A stretch of 64,000 nt of DNA from Fibrobacter sp. GTDB lineage: Bacteria > Fibrobacterota > Fibrobacteria > Fibrobacterales > Fibrobacteraceae. The notes beneath the pieces were generated by a model. The model did no database searches. It worked only from the letters and a program-made list of their open reading frames with translations, and was not told the DNA's origin. The DNA is taken from the NCBI RefSeq assembly GCF_017551775.1, contig NZ_JAFZKX010000075.1:1-64000 (forward strand), read 5' to 3'. The first letter of the stretch is position 1, and each line of letters starts with the position of its first letter. The position numbers and the translations under genes are program-made. This document shows, piece after piece, positions 15,492-23,902 of the stretch.

Positions 15492-15631
15492 AAAAAATGC
15501 CTATCCCCCCCTTTTTTTGGAAAAATAATGTATAATTGTAATCATCCTAAACGTTCCTAATATGGCGTTTTTGATTGAAAAAAGCAATTCTTCGTCTTTC
15601 TTGTGTGCGTTGTGACACAATCGTGACAAAA
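15445..15631. repeat. 17-base direct repeat upstream of the pilin gene
   Basis: ACACAATCGTGACAAAA occurs exactly at 15445-15461 and again at 15615-15631. The second copy lies just before the pilin -35 region. The spacing (170 bases) and full identity suggest a regulator site or a duplicated promoter segment. Confidence 0.7.
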
Positions 15632-15645
15632 GTTTGACAAACCTA

Positions 15646-15701
15646 TTGCTTTTCTGAATCAAAGTGTGTATATTAGGATTGTTAACCGAGCAATGTTGCT
15701 C
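15646..15701 (+). promoter_or_regulatory. pilin promoter and 5' leader hairpin
   Basis: TTGCTT (15646-15651), a 17-base spacer and TATATT (15669-15674) form the promoter. The start of transcription is expected near 15681. The leader then carries a small perfect hairpin, GAGCAATGTTGCTC, at 15688-15701, followed by an AAGGAG ribosome-binding site at 15724-15729. A 5'-terminal hairpin could stabilise a highly expressed message. Confidence 0.65.
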
Positions 15702-15735
15702 AAACAAGTGTGTCACAAACAACAAGGAGTACACT

Positions 15736-16218
15736 ATGAAGAAACAAGGTTTTACCCTTATCGAATTGATGGTCGTGATCGTGATCATGGGCATCCTCGC
15801 CGCCGTCGCAGTGCCGAAACTGTTCGGCATGATCGCCAAGTCCAAGGCCTCTGAAGTCCCGACCGCCGCCGGTACTTGGATCAACATGATTGAAGCTTAT
15901 GCTCAGGAAGCTTATGCAGCCGGTGACTGGAACCAGATTGGTTACACCGCTCCGGGTGACAAGAAGGCCTCTGGCTCCTTCGAATCTAACGAATTCATCT
16001 ATGTTGGTGGTCTTGACGGCGACCAGGGCACTTGGTCTGCGGAAAACCGTCATAAGTTGGATGACTGCTTGTCTGGAGCAGGCGTCGGTTGGGAGTTGAC
16101 TGCAACGGTGCAATCTGAAGGCTCTTCTAAGGCTGGCCAGGCTTCCATTGCTGTTGGAACGGGTCGTGCCGAATGCATGGGCCTCACCACTTCCTTCGTG
16201 AAACTTGCTAAAGACTAG
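15736..16218 (+). CDS. type IV pilin (major-pilin-like)
   Basis: A 160-residue prepilin. After the short leader MKKQG, cleavage would leave an N-methylated Phe of FTLIELMVVIVIMGILAAVAVPKL, the class III prepilin signal and assembly helix with Glu5. The C-terminal globular part carries two cysteines (DDCLSG and RAECMG) that could form the D-region disulfide and a Ser-rich stretch (QSEGSSKAGQAS). The frame is open upstream, but AAGGAG fixes the start at 15736. It has its own promoter and terminator, so it is likely expressed strongly and alone. Prepilin peptidase for its processing is encoded at 62188. Pili of Fibrobacter have been linked to cellulose attachment. Confidence 0.9.
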   Translation: MKKQGFTLIELMVVIVIMGILAAVAVPKLFGMIAKSKASEVPTAAGTWINMIEAYAQEAYAAGDWNQIGYTAPGDKKASGSFESNEFIYVGGLDGDQGTWSAENRHKLDDCLSGAGVGWELTATVQSEGSSKAGQASIAVGTGRAECMGLTTSFVKLAKD

Positions 16219-16241
16219 TATTGTTTAAACGAGAATAATTT

Positions 16242-16269
16242 AAACCGGCTCCATTTGGGGTCGGTTTTT
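16242..16269 (+). terminator. terminator of the pilin gene
   Basis: AAACCGGCTCC and GGGGTCGGTTT pair around ATTT and end in TTTTT. The next gene starts only 20 bases later. Confidence 0.85.
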
Positions 16270-16289
16270 CATTAGGTTGCATGGAAGAA

Positions 16290-18092
16290 ATGTCTTTTTA
16301 TTCTATTCATTTTATCATAGCTTTGTGCATTTCTGTTGTTGTGCCTGCCGTTTGCAGAAACCCGCTAAAAAAGCGCTTGGTTGCACTGGTGTGCGCTCCT
16401 ATCATCCTGTATGTCTTTTTTTATGACTATGACTATGGGGTTATGGGTGGTCCTTTCCCGTATTTCCTCTCTTATGTGGGTGCGGCATTTGCTGTTTGTC
16501 TAAGTCTGCTGGTGGTTTCTTTCCGGAGAGTTCCTGTAGATACCTCGTGCGTTTCGCGGCCATTGACAAAATTTTTATTCTCGGAAATTTTCGCATGCAT
16601 TATTCTCTGTATAATATTTGCTGTTCCATGGGCTATTGATACTTTTCCACTTTCTAATGTAGAAGCGGTCCTTTTTACTGTATTTGCAGGGGATAATGAG
16701 GGTTCTGAAGAATTTGTAATATCCACTTTTACAGACAAGGTTATAATCCCTGTTTTGTGCACTCTTGTTGCGGTTCTACTTGCCCAGCTGGTATTGTCTT
16801 TTGCATTGTCTAAAAAGAAGAACTTTTATGAAGCAAGGTTCTCCTTTTTTAAGTTGTCTTTTAATCGAGGCGAGTGCCTACAGATTCTTTGGCAAATTCA
16901 GAAGGCTTTGATGACCATTTTCGGCATATATGCCACAATACTCCTTCTCGTATTACCAGGAATCGTCATGAGCGATCCGTTTAAGTTGCTGATTCAACGG
17001 CCTGTAGATTCAGAATTTTACCGCAACAATTACATTCATCCCGATTCTGTTAAAATAGAAACACAGAACGAGCCGATGAATCTTGTTGTTATTTTCCTGG
17101 AATCAATGGAAAAAAATTTTGCTCACTATACACCAGAAATTGTTGACCTAGAAAAGAAATCACTCGATTTTTTGCCTGGCGGACAAAATGTTTCAGGAAC
17201 GGGTTGGACTATTGCTGGGCTTACCGGAAAACTTTGCGGAATTCCCCTAAATATGCCCATGGGTATCGAAGAATATTTCGGACCGCTTCCTACGCATGTG
17301 CCGTATGCAAAATGTTTGATGAATGTACTGGCTGAAAAGGGGTATAATCAGCTATACATACAGGGGACTAACGGAGATTTTACTCAGAAACGAGACTTTT
17401 GGAAAACTCATGGAAATGTCGATGTTCACGATATAAAACATTACAAGTCTGTAGGCAAAATTCCGGAAGATTACTTAGTATTCTGGGGATTCGAAGACCG
17501 AAAATTATACCATTTGGCAAAAGAAGAACTGGATAGTCTTGCGAATTTAAAAAAGCCCTTTGCTCTTTATATGTTGACTATCGATACGCATCAGCCTCGA
17601 GGTTATCTAGATGACTCGTGTAGGGCTGCATTGAAAGAAATCGGCATTACAGATATCAAACTAAATTATTTCCCAGAAGCCTTACGCTGCGCGTCTATGC
17701 AGTTGGAGTCTTTTATAAATTGGATGCGAGAACAGCCGTGGTTCAATAAAACTGTGATTTTCGTAATGGGTGATCATACCGCTCCCCTCTTATCCACAAA
17801 AGCAGGAGTATCTCAATCGGACAGCCTCTATTGGACAAATTTTGTTATCAATTCAGTTACGGGCAACGAGGGTGTCTATCGGCAAGGACGTGCATATTCT
17901 TCGTTGGATATGTTCCCTACGATATTAGAGTCTATGGGGTATGCGTTGGACGGACACGCCATTGGCTTGGGGCGCTCGCTTTATGCTGACAGCCCGACAT
18001 TACTTGAAATGTACGGACGAAAAAGCTTGGACAGTTTACTGCGGGAACGAAGCATCCAATACGATTATTTTTTGATGGGTGAAAGAAAATGA
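16290..18092 (+). CDS. OpgB/LtaS-like phosphoglycerol transferase (paralogue 1)
   Basis: A 600-residue membrane enzyme of the alkaline phosphatase/sulfatase superfamily. About five hydrophobic segments (residues 3-235) precede a periplasmic catalytic domain. Numbering from the ATG at 16281, metal-site residues are Glu274 (VIFLESME), a Thr nucleophile in GTGWTIAG (307 or 310), Asp435/His437 (IDTHQP) and Asp498/His499 (MGDHTAP). The GTGWTIAG...CGIPL block resembles OpgB, which moves phosphoglycerol onto periplasmic glucans; LtaS uses the same chemistry. I start at the second ATG (16290) because paralogue 3 at 42616 begins at that point. The acceptor is unknown: a glycan or the upstream pilin are both possible. 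Confidence 0.85.
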   Translation: MSFYSIHFIIALCISVVVPAVCRNPLKKRLVALVCAPIILYVFFYDYDYGVMGGPFPYFLSYVGAAFAVCLSLLVVSFRRVPVDTSCVSRPLTKFLFSEIFACIILCIIFAVPWAIDTFPLSNVEAVLFTVFAGDNEGSEEFVISTFTDKVIIPVLCTLVAVLLAQLVLSFALSKKKNFYEARFSFFKLSFNRGECLQILWQIQKALMTIFGIYATILLLVLPGIVMSDPFKLLIQRPVDSEFYRNNYIHPDSVKIETQNEPMNLVVIFLESMEKNFAHYTPEIVDLEKKSLDFLPGGQNVSGTGWTIAGLTGKLCGIPLNMPMGIEEYFGPLPTHVPYAKCLMNVLAEKGYNQLYIQGTNGDFTQKRDFWKTHGNVDVHDIKHYKSVGKIPEDYLVFWGFEDRKLYHLAKEELDSLANLKKPFALYMLTIDTHQPRGYLDDSCRAALKEIGITDIKLNYFPEALRCASMQLESFINWMREQPWFNKTVIFVMGDHTAPLLSTKAGVSQSDSLYWTNFVINSVTGNEGVYRQGRAYSSLDMFPTILESMGYALDGHAIGLGRSLYADSPTLLEMYGRKSLDSLLRERSIQYDYFLMGERK

Positions 18093-18108
18093 GTGGAAAA
18101 ACTGTTTT

Positions 18109-20244
18109 ATGAATGCCCTTTACGAAAAGAAATGGTTTATCTTTCTGGCCGGCATAGTTCTATTTTTCGCTTTTGTTCGGTATAAGGGTTATGATTTCGA
18201 TGCAGCACTCTACCTGTTGCAGGTGATGAACTATTTGCAGCCGGAACGATTCGTAAACGATGTCCCATTCATGTTCGGCAATCAAGATTCTTTCAGTCTT
18301 TTCTCGCCTATTATTGCTGCTGTTTTTAAAATTCTGGGCGTAAATGTTGGCGGGGTTGTTGCGACGTTGTTCTTGCAGGTTGCTTTAGGCTCGGCTATCA
18401 TTACGTTGGTATATAAATGGTGTAAATCGGTTAATGCCGTGTCATGGTCGCTTCCTGTGACAATCCTAATGTTTGCTTTGTTGGCGAATAAGGAGTATGG
18501 GCCTGCCGGTTTCTATTTGCCCATGTTCGAGCCAGTTCTTGTTGCTAGGCTTGCTTCCGAAGTATTGGTCGTAATGGGGCTGGCATTTCTCTTTAGCAAA
18601 AGTAGATATATATCGTTGGCTCTTTTTGTATTGGCTGCATTGATGCATCCATTGATGGGTGGGTGGGCACTTCCCCTATGGCTGTTTATTCATTTCCCCA
18701 AATTTAGAATGCCTGTGATTGTATTGGCTTTTCTTTCTCCGTTGAGCGGATTCCTGCATATAGGACGATTCGATTTTTATCCCGATGATTGGAATCCCAT
18801 CTTTTTTAGACCGGGATGGGGTGATGTTCTTTTATATTCTGGTCTGTTGCTATTTTGGGTGGCCATGTCCCGGCATTTCAAGGAGGGATTTTTTGCGAAA
18901 TTCTCTCTGAGCCTATTTTGGGTATCGTTAATAGGATTCTATTTGCAATTTGCAGGGTCTTATATGGAACACATTCTGTTGTTCCAAGTGCAGCCTTTTA
19001 GGGCTCAGTGGCTCTGCGCAATTTCTGTAATTCCTGTATTTGCGATTTATGTTCGTGGCTGCCTAATAAATTGCGAAAAGTTGAATCTTCGCGATTATGC
19101 TGGATTTGTATTGGGATTGTGCGCGGTTGCCGGGTGCCAGTGGTCTGTATTTTTGTTTGCATGCCTTGTCCTGGTATTTTCCCCTATAGGGAATAGGAAT
19201 GTTGTTGAATTGCCAGCTCTTTGGGTGAAGGTGCTGTTCGTCTTTGGCTTTGTGTTCTTACTTGCGAATTCTCTGTTCTGTAACTTTGTTCAATTGTCTG
19301 TAGAGCAAGGAATCGGAAATACGAATATGGCGGTATCGTGGATGTGTATTCCCTCTTACCTGTCCGTTGTTGAAAAAATTTTATTGGTTGTTTTTACTTT
19401 GATATGCGTATCGCAGAAAAAATACGGATATGCATTAATCTTTGCTATTGCTTTTGGTTGTGGATGCCTGAAAATTCTCCCTATCGTAGCGTTGCTTCTT
19501 TGTCTTTTGCCCAATTTGAGTTCTTCAATAAAAAAAGCTTTGTTGGCTTTTTCGATTTCTTTTTCTTTTTTTGAATTATTGAGTTCTTTGTACAAGTCCA
19601 ATTCTACTGAAATGCAGCCTCTTGAAAACGCTGCGGCTGCATGCATCCTCCTTTTTGTAGTATTATTCGCAGTTTCTTGTTGGATTATGGTTCTGAAAAA
19701 AGACGCACATAGTCGTAATGCGCTAGTGCCGTTTTTGGTGCTGGTTGTTTCACTTTCTGCGTGGGATATTTATAGATGGGATTCTAGAAATGAATTTGTG
19801 GCTTTGAACGAAAAACAGATGGACGCTTTTTTTGAGACCCCGATATTCCCACAGGTGAAAGATCGCGGCAAACTCCTTTTTACCGTTGATTACGAAACGC
19901 CTATACAATCTAGAATGAACTTTTTGACTGGGGCATATGCTGACGAGTCTATTTATGTGGGTGAAGTCTTTTATAAAGAACAGTTTATGGAATCTAACCG
20001 CCGCCGAAGTGCTTTGTTGACGGGATCATCGCAAATGGTTCATTTAGGCGAGTTTAAAAAAGAAATCTATAAGGTTTATACAAACCCAGATACGCTTTTT
20101 GCTCGTGTTCATTATTTGTGTGGTGCAGGAGAAATATCGCATTTCGCTACGGACTATGCGAATATGCCTCTCTCTAAACAGGATTCTGTATACTTAGATG
20201 TAAAACAAAAAAATGTATGGCTGTACGGATGCCCTGGTAAATAA
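18109..20244 (+). CDS. large polytopic membrane protein with C-terminal soluble domain (copy 1)
   Basis: A 711-residue protein with a dozen or so hydrophobic segments over residues 10-560 and a soluble, presumably periplasmic domain at the C-terminus. The first loop holds the block ERFVNDVPFMFGNQDSFSLFSPI, shared exactly in style with the next gene; HPLMGGWALPLWL and GRFDFYPDDW are further shared motifs. The overall layout (early acidic loop, many helices, soluble tail) recalls GT-C glycosyltransferases or polymerase/ligase proteins, but no family is recognised. The start at 18109 is chosen because MNALYEKKWFI aligns with MRSLLEKKWFI of copy 2. It lies 16 bases behind the OpgB-like gene. Confidence 0.75.
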   Translation: MNALYEKKWFIFLAGIVLFFAFVRYKGYDFDAALYLLQVMNYLQPERFVNDVPFMFGNQDSFSLFSPIIAAVFKILGVNVGGVVATLFLQVALGSAIITLVYKWCKSVNAVSWSLPVTILMFALLANKEYGPAGFYLPMFEPVLVARLASEVLVVMGLAFLFSKSRYISLALFVLAALMHPLMGGWALPLWLFIHFPKFRMPVIVLAFLSPLSGFLHIGRFDFYPDDWNPIFFRPGWGDVLLYSGLLLFWVAMSRHFKEGFFAKFSLSLFWVSLIGFYLQFAGSYMEHILLFQVQPFRAQWLCAISVIPVFAIYVRGCLINCEKLNLRDYAGFVLGLCAVAGCQWSVFLFACLVLVFSPIGNRNVVELPALWVKVLFVFGFVFLLANSLFCNFVQLSVEQGIGNTNMAVSWMCIPSYLSVVEKILLVVFTLICVSQKKYGYALIFAIAFGCGCLKILPIVALLLCLLPNLSSSIKKALLAFSISFSFFELLSSLYKSNSTEMQPLENAAAACILLFVVLFAVSCWIMVLKKDAHSRNALVPFLVLVVSLSAWDIYRWDSRNEFVALNEKQMDAFFETPIFPQVKDRGKLLFTVDYETPIQSRMNFLTGAYADESIYVGEVFYKEQFMESNRRRSALLTGSSQMVHLGEFKKEIYKVYTNPDTLFARVHYLCGAGEISHFATDYANMPLSKQDSVYLDVKQKNVWLYGCPGK

Positions 20245-20245
20245 G

Positions 20246-22249
20246 ATGCGTTCCTTGTTAGAAAAGAAATGGTTTATCTATACGGCTGGTTTGGCCTTTT
20301 TCTTTGTATTGTTCCGTTATTACGGATATTTTGAGGATGCAGGTCGCTACCTATTGCAAGTGGTTCATTTCTTGCATCCTGAGCGCTTTGTAAACGATGT
20401 CCCGTTCATGTTCGGGAATCAGGATAGCTTTACCGTTTTTTCTCCGATAATGGCAATCTTTTTTAAGATGTTTGGAGTCAATTGCGGGGGAGTCGTTGCA
20501 GTCTTTTTGATTGAAATCTTGTGGGGGGTGGCAGCAATAACGTTGTTTGTACGTTGGACGAAATTGTGGGGACACCCAACATGGGCTCTGCCCACCTTTA
20601 TTGCATGCCTTGTTGTGCTTACCAATAAGCAGTATGGGAGTGGAGCTTATTTCCCGATAATTGATCATATTTTGGTCGCTAGATTCGCTGCGGAAGTTTT
20701 TATTCTTTTGGGATTAGCCTTTTTGTGGTCTAGAAACCGCTATGTGTCTTTAGCGATGTTCTTGTTGGCGTCCGTATTGCACCCGTTGATGGGTGGGTGG
20801 GGTATACCACTTTGGCTGCTTCTCCATTACCCCAAACTTCGTTTGCCATTATTGATAGTGGCTGTTTTTGCTCTTTTTACGGCTTTTTTGCACATGGGCC
20901 GTTTAGATTTCTATCCAAACGATTGGTTTGGCCAAAGCCTTCCATTCACACCAACGGGCGAAGACGCCATATTCTATGCGACAATTCTTGTTTTTTGGTG
21001 GGTTGTCTGGAAATTTTGCAGGAATCTTGCCGTTTCCAGATTTGCGTATGCTATTTTCTGGCTTTGCCTTATAGGTGTCTTTTGGCAGTATGCAGGAATC
21101 ACCCTGCGTCACGAACTGCTGGTCCAGGCGCAGCCCTACCGCGTTTTGTGGCTAGGTTTTATCCCCATGGTCCCGATTTCGGCTTTGTGTCTGTGGGATT
21201 ATTTCCGTAACCCCACATCGATTTCATTGTGGTTGAATGCGAGGCCGAGGCTTGCGCGGGCTGCGTTTGTCTTTGCTCTAATCTTTTTGGTTGCATCGGC
21301 TTTCTTGCACAATATGGTGCAATTGGCTTTGGAACAGAATGTTGGAAATGTTGGCTTGGCTCGAAATCTTATGGATTTGCCTGCAATGTTGGCTCCTGTC
21401 CACAAAGTTGTTTTAGGTCTACTTGCTTTGATATGTCTTGTGGAACGTCGTTTTTGGTTAGCTATTGCCTTTGGTCTTTCTTTGTTTAATGGCGATTTAA
21501 CGATTCTCCCTATCATTGCCATTGTATTGTATCTGCTCCCGTCTATAGATGGCTTGCTTAAGGATATCTTGATTGTCTGTGCAATTGTTATTTCGCTTGC
21601 GGAATATTTGTCTGGCTTGCAGGCGTCTCCATTGCTTGGTCCTGGTATTCAGAGCACTCTTTTCCTCGTCATTTTGTTCATCCTTATAGGTTGCGTTACA
21701 TATTTGTATAGAAGTCATAGGGAGAGCGTGTTGTGGATTCCGTTTGTGCTGATGATTGCGACATTTGCGGTCTGGGACTTTGCCAAATGGGATGTGCGCA
21801 GTGAGTCAAGAATATTGGATGAGCAACAAATGGACGCATTCTTTGATCAGACAGCTTTCCCTCAAATTCAGGATCGAGGAAAAATTTTGTTTGTAGAAAA
21901 TGGCGAATCCCCTTTGCAGTCTCGTTTCAAGTTCTTGACTGGGACTTATGCTGACGAAACCATTAATATTGGAGAACTATTTTACAAAGGACAGTTTCTT
22001 GAGGCCCGTTCTCGCAAAAATGCATTGCTTTTGGGTGATACTGTTTTGGGTAATTGGGGTAATTATACCCAAAGAATAGCTGAAGTCTATGCGAATCCTG
22101 ATACTTTATTGGCTCGCGTGAATTTCTTGTGCGACATTGATGATATTACACATTTTGTCTCGGATTATGCGAGTATGCCTTTGCTAAGGCTGGATTCTCT
22201 ATTTCTTACTGTGAAGAGTAAGTATATATATTTATATGGGTGTAATTGA
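20246..22249 (+). CDS. large polytopic membrane protein with C-terminal soluble domain (copy 2)
   Basis: A 667-residue tandem paralogue of the preceding gene, with the same order of membrane segments and motifs (ERFVNDVPFMFGNQDSFTVFSPI, HPLMGGWGIPLWL, GRLDFYPNDW) and a similar tail (QMDAFFDQTAFPQIQDRGKILF...FLTGTYADETINIGELFYKGQFLEARSRK). The ATG at 20246 follows the previous stop by one base. The middle parts differ more than the two ends, as if each copy handled a different substrate. Function is unknown; a GT-C-like or export role is inferred from topology only. Confidence 0.75.
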   Translation: MRSLLEKKWFIYTAGLAFFFVLFRYYGYFEDAGRYLLQVVHFLHPERFVNDVPFMFGNQDSFTVFSPIMAIFFKMFGVNCGGVVAVFLIEILWGVAAITLFVRWTKLWGHPTWALPTFIACLVVLTNKQYGSGAYFPIIDHILVARFAAEVFILLGLAFLWSRNRYVSLAMFLLASVLHPLMGGWGIPLWLLLHYPKLRLPLLIVAVFALFTAFLHMGRLDFYPNDWFGQSLPFTPTGEDAIFYATILVFWWVVWKFCRNLAVSRFAYAIFWLCLIGVFWQYAGITLRHELLVQAQPYRVLWLGFIPMVPISALCLWDYFRNPTSISLWLNARPRLARAAFVFALIFLVASAFLHNMVQLALEQNVGNVGLARNLMDLPAMLAPVHKVVLGLLALICLVERRFWLAIAFGLSLFNGDLTILPIIAIVLYLLPSIDGLLKDILIVCAIVISLAEYLSGLQASPLLGPGIQSTLFLVILFILIGCVTYLYRSHRESVLWIPFVLMIATFAVWDFAKWDVRSESRILDEQQMDAFFDQTAFPQIQDRGKILFVENGESPLQSRFKFLTGTYADETINIGELFYKGQFLEARSRKNALLLGDTVLGNWGNYTQRIAEVYANPDTLLARVNFLCDIDDITHFVSDYASMPLLRLDSLFLTVKSKYIYLYGCN

Positions 22250-22293
22250 CGTTTTTTTTACGGATAGGTATAAAAAAGTAAAAGGTTTTCACA

Positions 22294-23817
22294 ATGAGAA
22301 GGTATTTGAAATTTTTTGGATTGGTCTTCCTTACAATCTTTTGCTTTGTTGGAATGTTCCTTTTTGAAAGTATTGATGTTTTAATGGCTTTCTTTCCTCT
22401 GGAAAATCTCGATGCTGTTGTTTTTACTCTTACGCACAATGTAGATGGGACCACAAATCTTATGTGGTTGCTTCTAGAACCATGTTTGAAAACTGCCGCT
22501 GAAAATACTTTTTGGGGGCTTGCTTTTATTGTGTCGATTATAGTATTCTTTTTGCACATTTCTTGCAAAAAAAAATCCATTGATTTGCGGACTTTTATGA
22601 AAAAACTCATCAAACCGGTAATAATTTGCATTGCGGTATTTTGCTTAATTATTTGGCTTCCCACTATACATAAATTTCCGTTGATGTCTTACATAGAATT
22701 CTATGGGGCTTTATTGAATGATGAACCAATTTATAATTCATTGTATGAAGAAGACTATGTTCATCCAGATTCCATTCCCGTTACGTTTGACAAAAAGAGG
22801 AATCTTATTTTAGTGTTTTTGGAGTCAGTTGAAGGCAATTTTCAAGATAAAAAAAATGGAGGGAGTCTCAAAGATAACTTAATCCCAGATATAACAGAAA
22901 TGATTGAAGCAAATGTGTCTTTTCTACCTGGAGGGATGACGGTAGAAGGAACGGGATGGACGATGGCGGAAACGATTGCAAAAACGTGTGGAATCCCATT
23001 GCAAGAACCGATAGGTCGGAATAGGCATGGAATAGAAAATTATCTAAAAAAAGCAGTGTGTTTAACAGATGTTCTTCAAAAAAATGGATATGAAATCAAA
23101 TTGGTTCAAGGAACGGATATTGCGTTTGCTTCAATGGATTTTTTTGCTAATTCGCACGGCATTGAAAAGAAAAACATTTATGATTTGTCACATTTTTTAA
23201 AGAAGAATATTTTTCGTTCGGACAAGTCTTTTTTTGAAAGTATAAAGGATGCGGATCTATATAACGAGGTGAAAAATATTGCTAATGATTTAGGAAAACA
23301 GAATAAACCATGGATGCTTTGGTTCTTTACCATGGACACTCATGGTCCATATGGACGGATTGACTCCAATTGTGTTGAAATTCCTCTGCACATACAAAGA
23401 AAACAACAATATCCCTTCGCATTACGATGCGCTTCGAAACATATAAAAGATTTTGTCGAATGGGCAAAAATACAGGATTGGTTTGAAAATACGACCATTG
23501 TTGTTATGGGCGATCATCCGGCAATGATTGCTCCGGAGGTGGTAGGTTATCCCCAAGAAAAAATTGAACGTTATTGGGTAGATTTCTTTGTGAATTCAGA
23601 AATAGCTTCTGTTCCGAGTAGGGATAGGCAATTTACTTCATTTGACATGTTTCCGACGATTCTGGAAGCGATGGGTGTGAAAGTTGAAGGTCGCGCGCTG
23701 GGATTGGGCCGTTCTTTATTTTCTGAAGAGAAAACCTTAATCGAAAAATATGGAAAAGATTCTCTTAATGCTTTAATAAAAAGGAAGGGAACGAAATACA
23801 AATCGTTCTGGGATTAA
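22294..23817 (+). CDS. OpgB/LtaS-like phosphoglycerol transferase (paralogue 2, short)
   Basis: A 507-residue relative of the enzymes at 16290 and 42616, lacking about the first 100 residues of their membrane domain, so only about three or four hydrophobic segments remain. The catalytic residues are kept: VFLESVEGNF, GTGWTMAE followed by CGIPL, MDTHGP and MGDHPA. It is clearly more AT-rich and more diverged than paralogues 1 and 3. It follows the two polytopic membrane proteins on the same strand after a 44-base gap, so the module transferase - membrane protein - membrane protein - transferase is probably one transcript. Confidence 0.82.
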   Translation: MRRYLKFFGLVFLTIFCFVGMFLFESIDVLMAFFPLENLDAVVFTLTHNVDGTTNLMWLLLEPCLKTAAENTFWGLAFIVSIIVFFLHISCKKKSIDLRTFMKKLIKPVIICIAVFCLIIWLPTIHKFPLMSYIEFYGALLNDEPIYNSLYEEDYVHPDSIPVTFDKKRNLILVFLESVEGNFQDKKNGGSLKDNLIPDITEMIEANVSFLPGGMTVEGTGWTMAETIAKTCGIPLQEPIGRNRHGIENYLKKAVCLTDVLQKNGYEIKLVQGTDIAFASMDFFANSHGIEKKNIYDLSHFLKKNIFRSDKSFFESIKDADLYNEVKNIANDLGKQNKPWMLWFFTMDTHGPYGRIDSNCVEIPLHIQRKQQYPFALRCASKHIKDFVEWAKIQDWFENTTIVVMGDHPAMIAPEVVGYPQEKIERYWVDFFVNSEIASVPSRDRQFTSFDMFPTILEAMGVKVEGRALGLGRSLFSEEKTLIEKYGKDSLNALIKRKGTKYKSFWD

Positions 23818-23889
23818 ATCTTTTTGAAAGTCAGACGTTATGTAGTGTTTTTTTTCGAAGAAGAGAAATTAAAACAAAAAGTTTAAACG

Positions 23890-23897
23890 TATATTTG
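23890..23897 (+). promoter_or_regulatory. TATATTTG -10 box close to a start codon
   Basis: TATATTTG ends with the TATATT hexamer 7 bases before the ATG at 23903, with no ribosome-binding site between. This is one of several such boxes in the window and suggests a leaderless message. No convincing -35 hexamer is seen. Confidence 0.45.
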
Positions 23898-23902
23898 GTT
23901 TA

